A stretch of DNA of 48,776 nt from Verrucomicrobiota bacterium. GTDB taxonomy: Bacteria > Verrucomicrobiota > Verrucomicrobiia > Limisphaerales > SIBE01. Below are positions 1-9,032 of the stretch, one piece after another; positions within the stretch are counted from its first letter, which is position 1; each line of letters starts with the position of its first letter. The position numbers and the translations under genes are program-made. Under the pieces are notes generated by a model, which had not been told where the DNA came from, made no database searches, and saw only the letters and a list, made by a program, of their open reading frames with translations. The stretch covers positions 1 through 48,776 of the forward strand of contig VHDE01000040.1 in assembly GCA_016871515.1 (NCBI GenBank). Direction: 5' to 3'.

Positions 1-277
1 TGGGAGAGGATGGTTTTATATTGGAAGAACGGCCATAAAGCCTCATAAAGCCTGAGGTTCTGCATTTTTGATTTGGCGCCCAATTGGCAACAGAATAACC
101 AGGTTCGTGCAAGCCGCTGCAGTTGCGTAGTGACTCGACGGATTGCCGATGACCAAAGGCCATTGAAACAAGCGGATGATGCGGTTAGCTTGGGCCATGA
201 ATCGACATGACATTGGAGTAAAATGGTGAGTGAGGGTTCGGTGTGTGAATAAAAGAACGGAGGAGATTGTCCAGTTA

Positions 278-1150
278 ATGAAGACCCGCCTCGGAAAAGA
301 TCATGGCAGCGCCCATAGAGGCTTCACCTTGATTGAGCTCCTGGTGGTAATTGCGATTATCGCCATCTTGGCGGGGATGCTCCTGCCTGTCCTGTCCAAG
401 GCGAAAGCGAAGGCCCAACGTGCCGGGTGCATTAGCAACCAAAAGCAACTCGGTCTTACTTGGTTGCTTTACGCCAGTGATCACGACGAGAAGCTCGTTC
501 CGAACGGTGACTACGATTTGGATGAGAGCGCGACCCTCTGGGTTCATGGCGCCGGACATCCTAACTTGCCAGCGTTTACCAACAGCAATTACCTCGTTGA
601 CGCGAAACATGCCGCGTTCGCTCCATACTTGCGCATTCCGAGCGTTTACAAATGCCCGGCGGACCGCGGCGACCTTCATGTCGTTGGTGGCCCGACATTG
701 CTCGGAAAAGCGGCCATGGCGCGGAATCGCAGCTATTCGATGAACGGTTACACGGGGTTAATTCCGTCCATGACCGCGGTTAGCGGACCTTCCTATGTGT
801 CGATGAACTATCACGCGGCCCTGAAGACATCGGACCTCTATGCGATGCCTCCGGCCAAGACGTTTGTGTTTCAGGATGTCAACCCGGCCAGTATCTGTTT
901 CCCCGCGTTCGTCGTGAATATGCCGGGCCATGGCATTGACGGTTTTTTCCATTATCCGGCGACTTATCATGACCAATCTGGCGTGCTGAGTTTTGCAGAC
1001 GGACATGTTGAAACGCATCGGTGGCAAGACCCGCGAACTGTCCGAAAAGCCAATGCCGCGCAGATCATGGTCCATTGGGATAAATGCGCCAATAATCGCG
1101 ATTTAGAATGGATTCGCGAACACACCACAGTGCGAAAGACTGGGTTGTAA
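278..1150 (+). CDS. Prepilin-type N-terminal cleavage/methylation protein with H-X9-DG motif
   Basis: Type II secretion / type IV pilin-like exported protein. A short basic leader ending in Gly is followed by [16 protein letters not shown], the class III signal peptide and hydrophobic helix processed by the prepilin peptidase between G and F. Near the C-terminus a His is followed by nine residues and then Asp-Gly (within [16 protein letters not shown]), the H-X9-DG signature of the large Planctomycetes/Verrucomicrobia pseudopilin family. I chose ATG 278 because it follows AGGAGA-like purines at 259-265 and leaves a 15-residue leader; an in-frame GTG at 230 would add 16 residues and is less likely. 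The role of these abundant pseudopilins is not established. The gene appears to stand alone, with no secretion genes nearby. Confidence 0.9.
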   Translation: MKTRLGKDHGSAHRGFTLIELLVVIAIIAILAGMLLPVLSKAKAKAQRAGCISNQKQLGLTWLLYASDHDEKLVPNGDYDLDESATLWVHGAGHPNLPAFTNSNYLVDAKHAAFAPYLRIPSVYKCPADRGDLHVVGGPTLLGKAAMARNRSYSMNGYTGLIPSMTAVSGPSYVSMNYHAALKTSDLYAMPPAKTFVFQDVNPASICFPAFVVNMPGHGIDGFFHYPATYHDQSGVLSFADGHVETHRWQDPRTVRKANAAQIMVHWDKCANNRDLEWIREHTTVRKTGL

Positions 1151-1317
1151 CAGGCGAAACACGGCATGTGATCTGTGCGCAGCAGCAGCGATCCAGCCGG
1201 CTGGTTGAGTGCGAACGTAACTGATTTTTCCGTGGCGTTGCCCTTGTTATCTGTTCCTCTTCCACAATGATCCGCTGAGACATTGCAGTCTATGGTCAGT
1301 TCGTTTAGGTTCGCGCC

Positions 1318-2118
1318 ATGACTTTTTCGTCAGCGGCTGTGCGTCTATTGCTGCCAGGATTGCTCGGGTTTTGGCTGATCGGGTGTTCCCCATTGACTGA
1401 GAATGAGCTGGATGAGCAGAAGAATCCGCATTTTTTGGAAGGCAAACGCCGCGCCAACGCCTTAAATCAGAAAGGCGCTATCGAGTCCTTCGAGAAAGCC
1501 CTGGAAGCGAACCCGCGATCGGCTTCGGCGCATCTGGAGTTGGGGTTGCTTTACGAAAAGCCGATGAACGATCACGCGGCCGCCATTTATCATCTGGAAC
1601 GGCACCTCAAGCTCCGCCCACAATCGCACGTGGCGGAGAGCGTGCGCCAGCGGATTCTCTCGTGCAAGGTGGAACTGGCCAGGACGGTTTCTTACGCTCT
1701 GGTGAACCAGAAGGACCAAGCGGCGCTTGATCGGTTGACGCGGGAAAACGCGAACCTCCGCCAGCAAAATGACGAACTAAAAGCGGAGCTTTCGAAAGCG
1801 CAGGCGCAAGTTCTGACCAACAGGTCAGCTCCCTCTCCAAGTTCGAGCGTCCAACATACTGGACCTGGGCTTCTCACAGATCGTTCCAGCGCGCGGACGC
1901 CACAGCCTTCCTCATCGAGGCCAACGCCCGAAGCGTCACGCCCGGCATCGGGCTCGGCTGGAACTTATGTCGTCAAGCCCGGCGAAACGCTCGCGCGGAT
2001 CTCGCGGGAGAAGGGGATTTCATTGGACGCATTGAAAGCGGCTAATCCCGGGATTGCCGCGGATCCCCGGCGGATGAGACCGGGGCAAGTGATTATTCTG
2101 CCGGCAGCGAGAAACTGA
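1318..2118 (+). CDS. Lipoprotein with TPR-like repeats, coiled coil and C-terminal LysM domain
   Basis: The N-terminus has a hydrophobic signal ending in the lipobox LIGC (Cys23), so it is predicted to be a lipid-anchored envelope protein. Residues about 45-110 contain a tetratricopeptide-like segment (AIESFEKALEANPRSASAHLELGLLYE). Residues about 130-165 form a Leu/Glu/Gln-rich coiled coil, then a Ser/Pro-rich linker, then a LysM peptidoglycan-binding domain (about 216-263: YVVKPGETLARISREKGIS, with the GQVIILP ending). Together these suggest a periplasmic scaffold touching peptidoglycan. The next gene starts 5 bases downstream on the same strand, so the two are probably co-transcribed. The domain calls are secure; the cellular role is inference. 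Confidence 0.88.
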   Translation: MTFSSAAVRLLLPGLLGFWLIGCSPLTENELDEQKNPHFLEGKRRANALNQKGAIESFEKALEANPRSASAHLELGLLYEKPMNDHAAAIYHLERHLKLRPQSHVAESVRQRILSCKVELARTVSYALVNQKDQAALDRLTRENANLRQQNDELKAELSKAQAQVLTNRSAPSPSSSVQHTGPGLLTDRSSARTPQPSSSRPTPEASRPASGSAGTYVVKPGETLARISREKGISLDALKAANPGIAADPRRMRPGQVIILPAARN

Positions 2119-2123
2119 TCCCC

Positions 2124-2927
2124 ATGCTGAGCCGCCTTTGCTTTCTGGTTATCGCCGTTTTCTGGGTGGTGATGAATGCCCTGCTCTGGCGCTTGGAATT
2201 TAGGGGTCAAACCGAATTGGGCCATGCGGTCCCCGTCAATGTTGTGTTGGATAAAATCCTGACGGCTCCGGATGATTCAGCTCTGGAGATTCTTCATCGG
2301 AATGAAAAGATTGGTTACTGTCGATGGCAGGCCAACGTGGGTGAAGAATTGGCGACCGGCAAAGTGGGAAGCGAAGAATTTCAGCCGGAAGGCCGAATCA
2401 AACGGCTCACGGGCTACACCGTTCATTTGGAAGGGAATTTTCTGCTCGAGGAACCTGGACAAAGGCTGCGCTTTCAATTTGACGGTGACTTCTCCACCGA
2501 GCACGCGTGGAAAAAACTGGGCGTTCGCGTGACCGCGCGTCCGCGCGTCTGGGAACTTCAAACGGCTGCCGCCGAGAAGACGTTGAAGCTTGCCCACGAC
2601 GACGAAAATGGCAAATGGGAGCGCACTCTAACATTTGAGGAACTCGCGGACCCTGGAAAGCTGTTGCGCGAGCTAGGTTTTCCTTTCACAGCGATTTTTT
2701 TGCCGCAATGGAGTCAATCGCCCAGGAGCGTGGCGCTTGGCCTAACCTGGGAGGCGCGCAACGATTGGTTGAAGGTCGGAAATTCCAAGGCGCGCGTGTA
2801 TCGCTTGCAGGCTAAGATATTGGATCGATACCAGGCCGTGATAATCGTCAGCCGCGTCGGTGAAATCCTGCGCGTCGAACTTCCCAACGACATCGTTCTT
2901 CTTAACGACGCGCTGGTGAATTTGTAG
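2124..2927 (+). CDS. Membrane-anchored protein of unknown function
   Basis: A 267-residue protein with one N-terminal hydrophobic segment (about residues 4-22, LCFLVIAVFWVVMNALLW) acting as an uncleaved anchor or signal, followed by a soluble, beta-rich, charged domain. I recognise no family. It begins 5 bases after the LysM lipoprotein stop, so co-expression is very likely and an envelope location fits. It is followed after a repeat-containing gap by an ABC ATPase and permease on the same strand. The middle part (EKIGYCRWQANVGEE and VHLEGNFLLEE) reads like a protein that reports on a lipid or carbohydrate-facing layer, but that is only an impression. Confidence 0.75.
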   Translation: MLSRLCFLVIAVFWVVMNALLWRLEFRGQTELGHAVPVNVVLDKILTAPDDSALEILHRNEKIGYCRWQANVGEELATGKVGSEEFQPEGRIKRLTGYTVHLEGNFLLEEPGQRLRFQFDGDFSTEHAWKKLGVRVTARPRVWELQTAAAEKTLKLAHDDENGKWERTLTFEELADPGKLLRELGFPFTAIFLPQWSQSPRSVALGLTWEARNDWLKVGNSKARVYRLQAKILDRYQAVIIVSRVGEILRVELPNDIVLLNDALVNL

Positions 2928-3054
2928 GTTTGCACGTATGCAGGCGATCCTCAGCAACGCGCGAAAGTTCCCATTTGCTTTGCCATGCATCGGGACTATA
3001 GACCGGGTGGGACAGTGCGTCTCTCCTGTCCTGCTTTTAGTGTCCGCAAATGCT

Positions 3055-3075
3055 GGACAGGCGGGATGCCTGTCC
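3055..3075. repeat. Palindrome GGACAGGC-N5-GCCTGTCC
   Basis: Perfect 8-base arms with a 5-base loop, 25 bases upstream of the ABC ATPase start codon. The same core in diverged form recurs at 16921-16982. It belongs to the short dispersed palindromes found throughout the intergenic DNA of this window. Confidence 0.7.
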
Positions 3076-3100
3076 TATTGCCCGGTCGTGGAAAGAAGGC

Positions 3101-3856
3101 ATGATTGAGCTGATCGACCTCGTAAAACGCTTTGGCGACTTGACCGCGGTCAATGGCATCAATCTGGTCGTGCCCCGCGGGGAATTCCTGGCCGTGCTCG
3201 GGCCAAACGCGGCCGGCAAAACGACCACGATCAAAATGATCGCGGGATTGATCAAACCAACTTCCGGAACCGCGCGTGTCGCGGGCTTCGATGTTCAGAT
3301 GCAACCGTTGGAGGCGCGCAAGCGAATGGCTTACGTGCCCGATTTTCCGTTCCTTTACGACAAGTTGACGCCTTGGGAATTTTTTCGATTTACAGGTCAA
3401 TTGTTTCGGATGGACGAAGCACGGCTGCAAACTTCGGTTCGAGATCTCATCGCGCGGTTCAATCTTGAGCCATATTTGGCAAAACCCATTGAAGGATTGT
3501 CGCACGGCACGCGGCAGCGCATCGCCATCGTCTCCGCCTTGCTCCACGATCCCGAAGTCTTTGTCATTGACGAACCGATGGTGGGATTGGATCCCCAGCA
3601 CGCACGCGTGGTAAAGGATATCCTGAAGGAACGTTCCGAGCGCGGTATGACCGTGTTTTTTTCAACGCACCAACTCAGTGTCGCCGAGGAAATGGCGGAC
3701 CGGATTGCCATTATTCACCAAGGGCGGCTCATTGCGGTCGGGACACGGGACGAACTTCGTCGGCAAAGCGGAGTGCCTGGAGCACTTGAAAAGGCGTTTC
3801 TCACATTGACGTCGCAGGAAGCTAACTTGTCCGAAGTACCTGCCGCGCTCCAATAG
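3101..3856 (+). CDS. ABC transporter ATP-binding protein
   Basis: The 251-residue nucleotide-binding subunit of an ABC-2 type transporter. Walker A is GPNAAGKT (residues 34-41), the signature is the variant LSHGTRQR instead of LSGGQ, Walker B with its catalytic Glu is VFVIDEPMVGLD, and the switch His sits in FFSTHQL. The start is ATG 3101, preceded by the purine stretch GAAAGAAGG; the open frame upstream of it only reads through a palindromic repeat. The predicted permease follows on the same strand after a 112-base gap, so the two probably make one exporter. The substrate cannot be told from sequence. Homologues of this subfamily are often called CcmA/NatA-like. Confidence 0.93.
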   Translation: MIELIDLVKRFGDLTAVNGINLVVPRGEFLAVLGPNAAGKTTTIKMIAGLIKPTSGTARVAGFDVQMQPLEARKRMAYVPDFPFLYDKLTPWEFFRFTGQLFRMDEARLQTSVRDLIARFNLEPYLAKPIEGLSHGTRQRIAIVSALLHDPEVFVIDEPMVGLDPQHARVVKDILKERSERGMTVFFSTHQLSVAEEMADRIAIIHQGRLIAVGTRDELRRQSGVPGALEKAFLTLTSQEANLSEVPAALQ

Positions 3857-3896
3857 CATTGGCAATTTTGAGTAAGTCAACGATGAGTCTTCCTCG

Positions 3897-3952
3897 TAAT
3901 CCTAATCTTGCTCTTACTCTCCACGGAGCTAGCTCCGGCGAGATTAGGATTA
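3897..3952. repeat. Inverted repeat between ABC ATPase and permease genes
   Basis: TAATCCTAATCT (3897-3908) and AGATTAGGATTA (3941-3952) are perfect 12-base arms. The loop holds a second perfect palindrome, CGGAGCTAGCTCCG (3924-3937). The left arm is followed by TTGCTCTTA, which resembles the GCTCTT-rich element at 23287-23379. It could form a cruciform or an RNA hairpin within the exporter transcript. Confidence 0.75.
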
Positions 3953-3968
3953 GAATTGCGAGGGCATC

Positions 3969-5705
3969 GTGAGCGCTCACTCCCAAACGAGTGGTTTGCC
4001 AACGCCCTTGGCGTTGCTGATCAAGGTCAACGCGCTGCAAGCTTGGCGGCGGCTAAAATCAGTCCGCGACCAATCCCGTTTGCTTACAGGCTTAATTGGG
4101 TTGTCCATCGTCGGTTATGCAAGCCTCTCCTTCTGGCTTTTCTACAAGGGCCTGAGGTTCATCAAAACGTTTCCGGGTTTAGGCACGCTTCTGACGGAAC
4201 GGCTGTTGTTCCTGCTGTTTGCTTTTTTGTTTGTTCTGTTGTTGTTCAGCAATCTCATCATCAGCTACACGAACCTGTTTCGAAATCGTGAGACTTCTTT
4301 TCTGATGTCGCTGCCCGTGCCTTTCGAGGCCATCTTTCGATGGAAGTTTCTGGAATCAGCGTTGCTCGCGTCGTGGGCTTTCCTTTTTTTGATCGCACCG
4401 TTGCTGGCTGCTTACGGTCTCACCCACCGCGTGCCTTGGCATTTCTATTTGATGACCATAGTGCTGATAGCCTTGTTCGTTTTTCTGCCCGCCGTGGCCG
4501 GCTCGTGGTTGGCAGCCAACTTAGCGCGCTACATGGATCGGCGTGCCTTTCAAATCACGGCCCTCCTCTTGGCCGCGGCCTCGCTCGTGAGCGCTATTTT
4601 CTGGCTAAAACCGGAACCCGTCACCGATGAAGCCCTCGAGACGCGTGTCCTCGTTGTGCTGGACCGGCTGCTCACAAAAACACGTTTCGCCCAGTATCCG
4701 TTATTGCCCAGTTATTGGCTTTCTTCCGGCGTGTTGCATTGGGCGGAAGGAGCATTGGCGACGGCGGGTTTCTTTGCGCTGGTTCTTCTGAGCCACGTGC
4801 TCTTCTTCGGATGCCTCACCTTCACTCGCATGGGCAACGTATTTTATGATGCTGCTTCGACGGTGCAAAGCAGAGGCAGCGTCCTCAGCCGGTGGGGATG
4901 GTTTCGGGCTTGGAGGAATCGCACGCGTTCGTGCAACTTTGCGGCCGGCCCGGTGGAATCCGCGCTGAACAAATTGTTTTGGCTGAGGTCTGAGACGCGA
5001 GCTTTGTTGACCAAAGATATCCGCCTGTTCTGGCGGGACACAACGCAGTGGGGGCAAACTCTCGTCCTGTTCGGATTGCTGGGCGTCTATATCATTAACC
5101 TTCGCCATTTCTCCCACCAATTGACCAACCCATTTTGGATGAACCTCGTCTCTTACCTGAACCTCGGAGCGTGCTCCCTTAATCTCGCCACGTTGACGAC
5201 GCGTTTTGTTTATCCACAATTCTCGCTGGAAGGCAAGAGGCTCTGGATCGTGGGCTTGGCGCCAATCGGTTTGCCGCGCTTGGTCAAAGCCAAATTTGCG
5301 CTGGCGACGGGCGCATCGCTCGCCGTGACAATCGGATTGATCTGGCTCTCATGTTACATGCTAAGGATGCCCTGGGAACGCACCTTGTACTTCACATGCG
5401 CCGTTGCGGCCATGACCTTCACACTGAATGGACTGGCCGTCGGCTTGGGCGCCCTTTATCCGAACTTCAAAGAGGATAACCCCAGCAAAATCGTCAGCGG
5501 CTTTGGCGGGACCTTTTGTTTAGTTCTTAGTTTTCTCTACATCGTGAGCTCTGTGACGTTGCTGGCGATAGGTTCGCCCTGGTCGCGCCGCCAGACGACC
5601 GACCAAATGATTTCCTGCACGGTCGGATTTGGCGTTCTCTCGCTCGCTCTGGGCTGGCTGCCGCTGAAAATAGGACTGCGCAAGCTTGTGAAATTCGAGC
5701 TGTAG
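3969..5705 (+). CDS. ABC-2 type transporter permease
   Basis: A 578-residue polytopic membrane protein; I count about a dozen hydrophobic segments, beginning with LLTGLIGLSIVGYASLSFWLF and ending with GVLSLALGWLPLKIGL. It follows the ABC ATPase on the same strand and is its likely membrane partner. The start is a GTG 8 bases after AGGG. The layout of two membrane bundles separated by a long basic cytoplasmic stretch (around residues 310-360, including ALLTKDIRLFWRD) resembles the large ABC-2 exporter subunits of Verrucomicrobia and Planctomycetes. Substrate unknown. No truncation or frameshift seen. Confidence 0.85.
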   Translation: MSAHSQTSGLPTPLALLIKVNALQAWRRLKSVRDQSRLLTGLIGLSIVGYASLSFWLFYKGLRFIKTFPGLGTLLTERLLFLLFAFLFVLLLFSNLIISYTNLFRNRETSFLMSLPVPFEAIFRWKFLESALLASWAFLFLIAPLLAAYGLTHRVPWHFYLMTIVLIALFVFLPAVAGSWLAANLARYMDRRAFQITALLLAAASLVSAIFWLKPEPVTDEALETRVLVVLDRLLTKTRFAQYPLLPSYWLSSGVLHWAEGALATAGFFALVLLSHVLFFGCLTFTRMGNVFYDAASTVQSRGSVLSRWGWFRAWRNRTRSCNFAAGPVESALNKLFWLRSETRALLTKDIRLFWRDTTQWGQTLVLFGLLGVYIINLRHFSHQLTNPFWMNLVSYLNLGACSLNLATLTTRFVYPQFSLEGKRLWIVGLAPIGLPRLVKAKFALATGASLAVTIGLIWLSCYMLRMPWERTLYFTCAVAAMTFTLNGLAVGLGALYPNFKEDNPSKIVSGFGGTFCLVLSFLYIVSSVTLLAIGSPWSRRQTTDQMISCTVGFGVLSLALGWLPLKIGLRKLVKFEL

Positions 5706-5927
5706 CCCGCAGCCAGGAGCCGATTCTCGCAAATGCAACGACTCCTGGAGCGATGCTGATGAAAGTTCTACTGCATCGCGAGCCGTGGCAAAGAGGTGGA
5801 TCGCTGAACAGACACACAACTATCTATGGGCTGCAGGCAACTCAGTTGCGGTTTGCTTGGTTGCTTGGTTTGCTTCGCTCGACTTATCCTTCTTTGCTCT
5901 GTACCCTGCGCGAGTCGTCGCACAACG

Positions 5928-7128
5928 ATGCAGCGCAGCGAAGCACAGGTTCGTTTCGAGTTAATCGATCCCGCTCTCGGTGAGCGCGAATGGAAACGTG
6001 CGGACATTCGCGTGGAGGAAACGGCCAAGCCGATCGACATCGTCAATCACCACGCCAGGCGGCGTCCGACAGGTCGAACGGATTACGTTCTCCGGCATCC
6101 GCTCACGCCAGGAACAGAACCCATTCCGCTCGCCATTCTGGAAGCCAAACACGAAGGTTTGGCGCCTGAACACGGCTTGCAACAGGGCAAAGGCTATCGC
6201 GTTGGTGCACTGCACCATGTTCCATTCGTCTTTTCGTCAAATGGTCACTTGTTCATCGAATACGACGAGGAAACGGGCGTGACTTCCGAACCGAAACCGT
6301 TGGGCAAATTCCCAACACCGGACGAACTGGTTGAGCGGTATCTCAACACGCGCGGCTTGAGCCGGCAAACGCCCGAACTCAAATTGCTGCAAACGTCCTA
6401 CAAGAAGGGCCGCGATTACTTTCGTTATTACCAGGACAGCGGGCAAAAACGGATCCAGCATTACGCATTCAAGTGCATGTCCTTGGTGAACGGGCAGGCG
6501 CTCATTCCCGATTTTCGTGGACGCGCCAAGTCGCATATTATTGCCACCACGAAAGACCTGCTCACGACCGGCGTGAACGTGCCGCGCGTGCGGAACATTG
6601 TTTTCTTCCGTCGGACGCTTCGATCTGCTGACCAAAGATGGCCGCTTGCAGCGTGTGACTCCGGAAGAATACCGCGACGAACTCGTAAAGCAGTTGCTCG
6701 CCGCCGTTCCCACGCTCGCCGACTTTCGCGCGAAGTGGCTCGATCCGGTCCAGCGCGAACAGGTGATGAAAGAGTTGCGCGCGCAAAATCTATTGCCCGA
6801 AATTGTGAGCGAAGCCGCGCAGATGGGGGCTTACGACGAGTTCGATATTCTGGCCGCGCTCGCGTACGGAATCAAACCGATGACTCGCGCGGAACGGGCG
6901 GCGCAGTTCGAGGGCGAGAAACCGGAGTGGCTCATCCAATTGCCGCAGCCTTCGGTGAAGGTCATCCGCGCCATCGTGAAGCAATTCGAGAAAGCCGGCA
7001 CCGCCGCGCTCGAAGCGAAAGAAATCTGGAAAACCATCGGCGTTCTAAAGCCTATCCAGCAACTCAAACAGGGCGGTCAGCCGGACGAACTCATCCGCAA
7101 AACCAAGGAAAACCTGTTCGTCGCGTGA
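5928..7128 (+). pseudogene. hsdR: Type I restriction endonuclease subunit R, internally deleted and frameshifted
   Basis: HsdR cuts and translocates DNA in type I restriction. The N-terminal nuclease domain is recognisable: TDYVL (Asp52), AILEAKHE (Glu72, Lys74) and QQGKGY form the PD-(D/E)xK core. The frame then reaches the RYYQ region that normally opens the helicase, and jumps within a few dozen residues to helicase motif V-like IATTKDLLTTGVNVPRVRNIVFFR. Walker A, the DEAD box and the QIIGRGTR motif are missing, so several hundred residues have been lost. At about 6600 the frame shifts; the EcoEI-type C-terminal domain continues in another frame (6598-7128, VTPEEYRDELVKQLL to ENLFVA). Intact members have roughly 800-1100 residues; about 400 remain. 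It cannot translocate DNA. First gene of a decayed R-M operon. Confidence 0.88.
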
Positions 7129-7156
7129 GAACGCTCTAAATTGACACAAACGTTTT

Positions 7157-7432
7157 ATGCCGGTTGAGATTGCCATTCAATTGCCCGACGACGCTGCTGA
7201 AAAGTTACGTCAACAGGATAACAACCTCAGCCAAATTGGCCTCGAGAAGTTGATTTGTTCACTTTGCCGCGACGGGTCATTAAGTGAGGTGGAAGCCATG
7301 CGCGATCTCGGCATCACGAGCAGGATTGCTTTCGAACAACTGGTGGCCCGACATCATCTCCAAAGGGAATGGCCCGCCGAGGAAATTGAAGCCGAACTGG
7401 CCGCTATCAACCGGTTGGGCGGCGATAACTGA
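7157..7432 (+). CDS. UPF0175-like antitoxin
   Basis: A 91-residue protein. The central part (LEKLICSLCRDGSLSEVEAMRDLGITSRIAFEQLVARHHL) matches the pattern of UPF0175 proteins: a short helix, a Gly-Ser turn, then a small helix-turn-helix with a family-typical 'EFLELLAERGI'-like end. UPF0175 genes usually precede a DUF3368 PIN-domain toxin, and that is what follows here, overlapping this stop codon. The pair sits between the hsdR and hsdS remnants. The reading frame is complete, but the toxin is broken, so this may be an orphan antitoxin. The family call rests on pattern and context, not on a search. Confidence 0.7.
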   Translation: MPVEIAIQLPDDAAEKLRQQDNNLSQIGLEKLICSLCRDGSLSEVEAMRDLGITSRIAFEQLVARHHLQREWPAEEIEAELAAINRLGGDN

Positions 7433-7845
7433 CGGTCGTTTCCAACACCTCGCCGCTGAATTACTTTGTGATCGTAGGTGAGGAGAGAGCGCTTCCAAAT
7501 CTCTTTGGCTCGATACACATTCCAACAGCAGTGCGTGATGAACTCATGGCGCGAGATGCGCCCGAAATTGTCGGAAACTTTGCGCTCACGCTGCCGGCAT
7601 GGGTTCAGCTTCACGAGGTCAGGGGCGATGCGTCATTTTGCGTCCCACTTCATCGCGGCGAGACGGAAGCCATTCTGCTGGCCAAGACCCTGCGGGCCGA
7701 CGCCTTGCTGATGGATGAGCTGGATGGCCGCGTTACGGCTCGCGGACAAGGGTGAACTGTAGTCGGCACCCTTGGCGTGCTGGGCTTGGCGGCCGGGCGC
7801 GGCTTGCTGGATTTTCGCGAGGCATGGGATGCCTTGCCAAAGACC
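7429..7845 (+). pseudogene. DUF3368-type PIN-domain toxin with internal stop and CTG start
   Basis: PIN-domain ribonuclease, the expected toxin partner of the upstream antitoxin. The family N-terminus VVSNTSPLNYF is preceded only by a CTG codon (7429-7431): an in-frame TAA lies at 7426-7428, and the first standard start (GTG 7468) would delete the first active-site strand. CTGA overlaps the antitoxin stop just as ATGA would, so a mutated or non-canonical start is likely. Middle motifs are present (GETEAILLAKTLRADALLMDE). An in-frame TGA at 7753-7755 then interrupts the protein; the same frame continues with the conserved VVGTLGVLGLAAGRGLLDF tail. Start and stop defects together make function unlikely. 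Confidence 0.72.
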
Positions 7846-8980
7846 TCATTGGGACTGGCTAAAAATTCAAGACCTCGCGGAAACGTGCAGCGGAACCACA
7901 CCATCAAGAGGTCGCAAGGAATTCTTCGACGGCAAGATACCATGGGTAAAAACCGGTGAGCTTATTGATGGGATAATCACGAAACAGAGGAGTGCGTAAG
8001 CGCAGTTGCATTGAAGGAGACGAGCCTCAGATTGCTTCCAAAGCGAACGCTTCTTATCGCCATGTGTGGTCAGGGGCAGACACGCGGCAGGACCGGACTA
8101 TTGGACTGCGAAGCAACAACAAACCAACCATGTTTCGCAATTCTACCAAATCATCGATTTGATCCCGAGTTTTTTGCAGTATTGGTTTCGATATAGTTAT
8201 GAGCGTTTGCGTCGCCAAACCGAACACCGTGGAGGGAATCAGCCCAATCTTAACAGCGACGTCTTGCGGGAGGAGCGCGTTCCAGTGCCCTCCCGTATGG
8301 AGCAGGAGCGCATAGCAATCCGACTGCGGACGCTGCTTGCCGAAGTAGAACGCGCCCGAAGCAGTCTGGAAGAACAGTTGAAAGCATCTGACTTGCTGGT
8401 TGATGCCTTACTCCGTGAATCGTTAAGTCGATCGACAGAACCGCCATTGCATGAATGTCTGCGCGAAGTGACAGAAGGAATCGGCGGCGATTGGGCGAAA
8501 TATCCTGTTCTGGGCGCGACTCGAAGCGGCTTGGCGCCAGCAAAGGACCCGGTGGGAAAGAATCCAGAACGCTACAAGCCGGTGCGATTGGGTACGATCT
8601 TTTCCAATCCAATGCGTATTCTCCTTGGGTCCATTGCCATGATCGACGACCAGGACACTCCCGGCATCACCAGCCCGGACTACGTTGTGATGCGACCCGT
8701 GGAGAAAAAATTGGACGCGCGCTGGTTTTATTATTGGTTCCGATCGAGCTATGGCGCGGAGTTTATCAAATCGCTGGCCCGAGGCGCGGTCCGTGAACGT
8801 CTTCTCTTTAAGCGCCTGGCTCCTGCCCAAATTCGAATTCCTGACTGGTCGTCGCAGCAAAGATTCACAGCACAAGTTCGCGAGATTCGTCAATTTAAGG
8901 AGGGGTTGCAGAGAAAGTTAGGCGCGATCGAAAAACTGCCCGCGGCGCTTTTGCGCGAAGCGTTCAGCGGGCGACTGTGA
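7846..8980 (+). pseudogene. hsdS: Type I restriction-modification specificity subunit, three-frame remnant
   Basis: HsdS recognises the DNA target for type I R-M. The gene is spread over three frames. Part one (about 7846-7996): DWLKIQDLAETCSGTTPSRG and IPWVKTGELIDG, the start of the first target-recognition domain. Part two (about 8003-8175): LKETSLRLLPKRTLLIAMCG, GQGQTRGRTGLL and ATTNQPCFAILP. Part three (about 8176-8980): QYWFRYSYERLR, GGNQPNLN, the coiled-coil spacer around EVERARSSLEEQLKASDLLV, and the second domain up to LREAFSGRL. The second shift falls in a run of six T (8170-8175); with five T the frame would read through. The N-terminus joins the PIN gene tail directly. Parts together are close to full HsdS length, so this is recent decay or sequence error. 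Confidence 0.85.
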
Positions 8981-9032
8981 ATTTGGATTGGTTCAGCAGC
9001 AGGTTTAGAATAAGTGTTAGAAGCAGCCGCTT

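Noticed and set aside
1..229. Possible 3' end of a gene at the window's left edge
   Set aside because: No frame shows a recognisable protein tail; nothing supportable is present in this stretch.
230..277. GTG start at 230 for the pilin-like protein
   Set aside because: It would make a 31-residue leader; ATG 278 with upstream AGGAGA gives a normal leader of 15.
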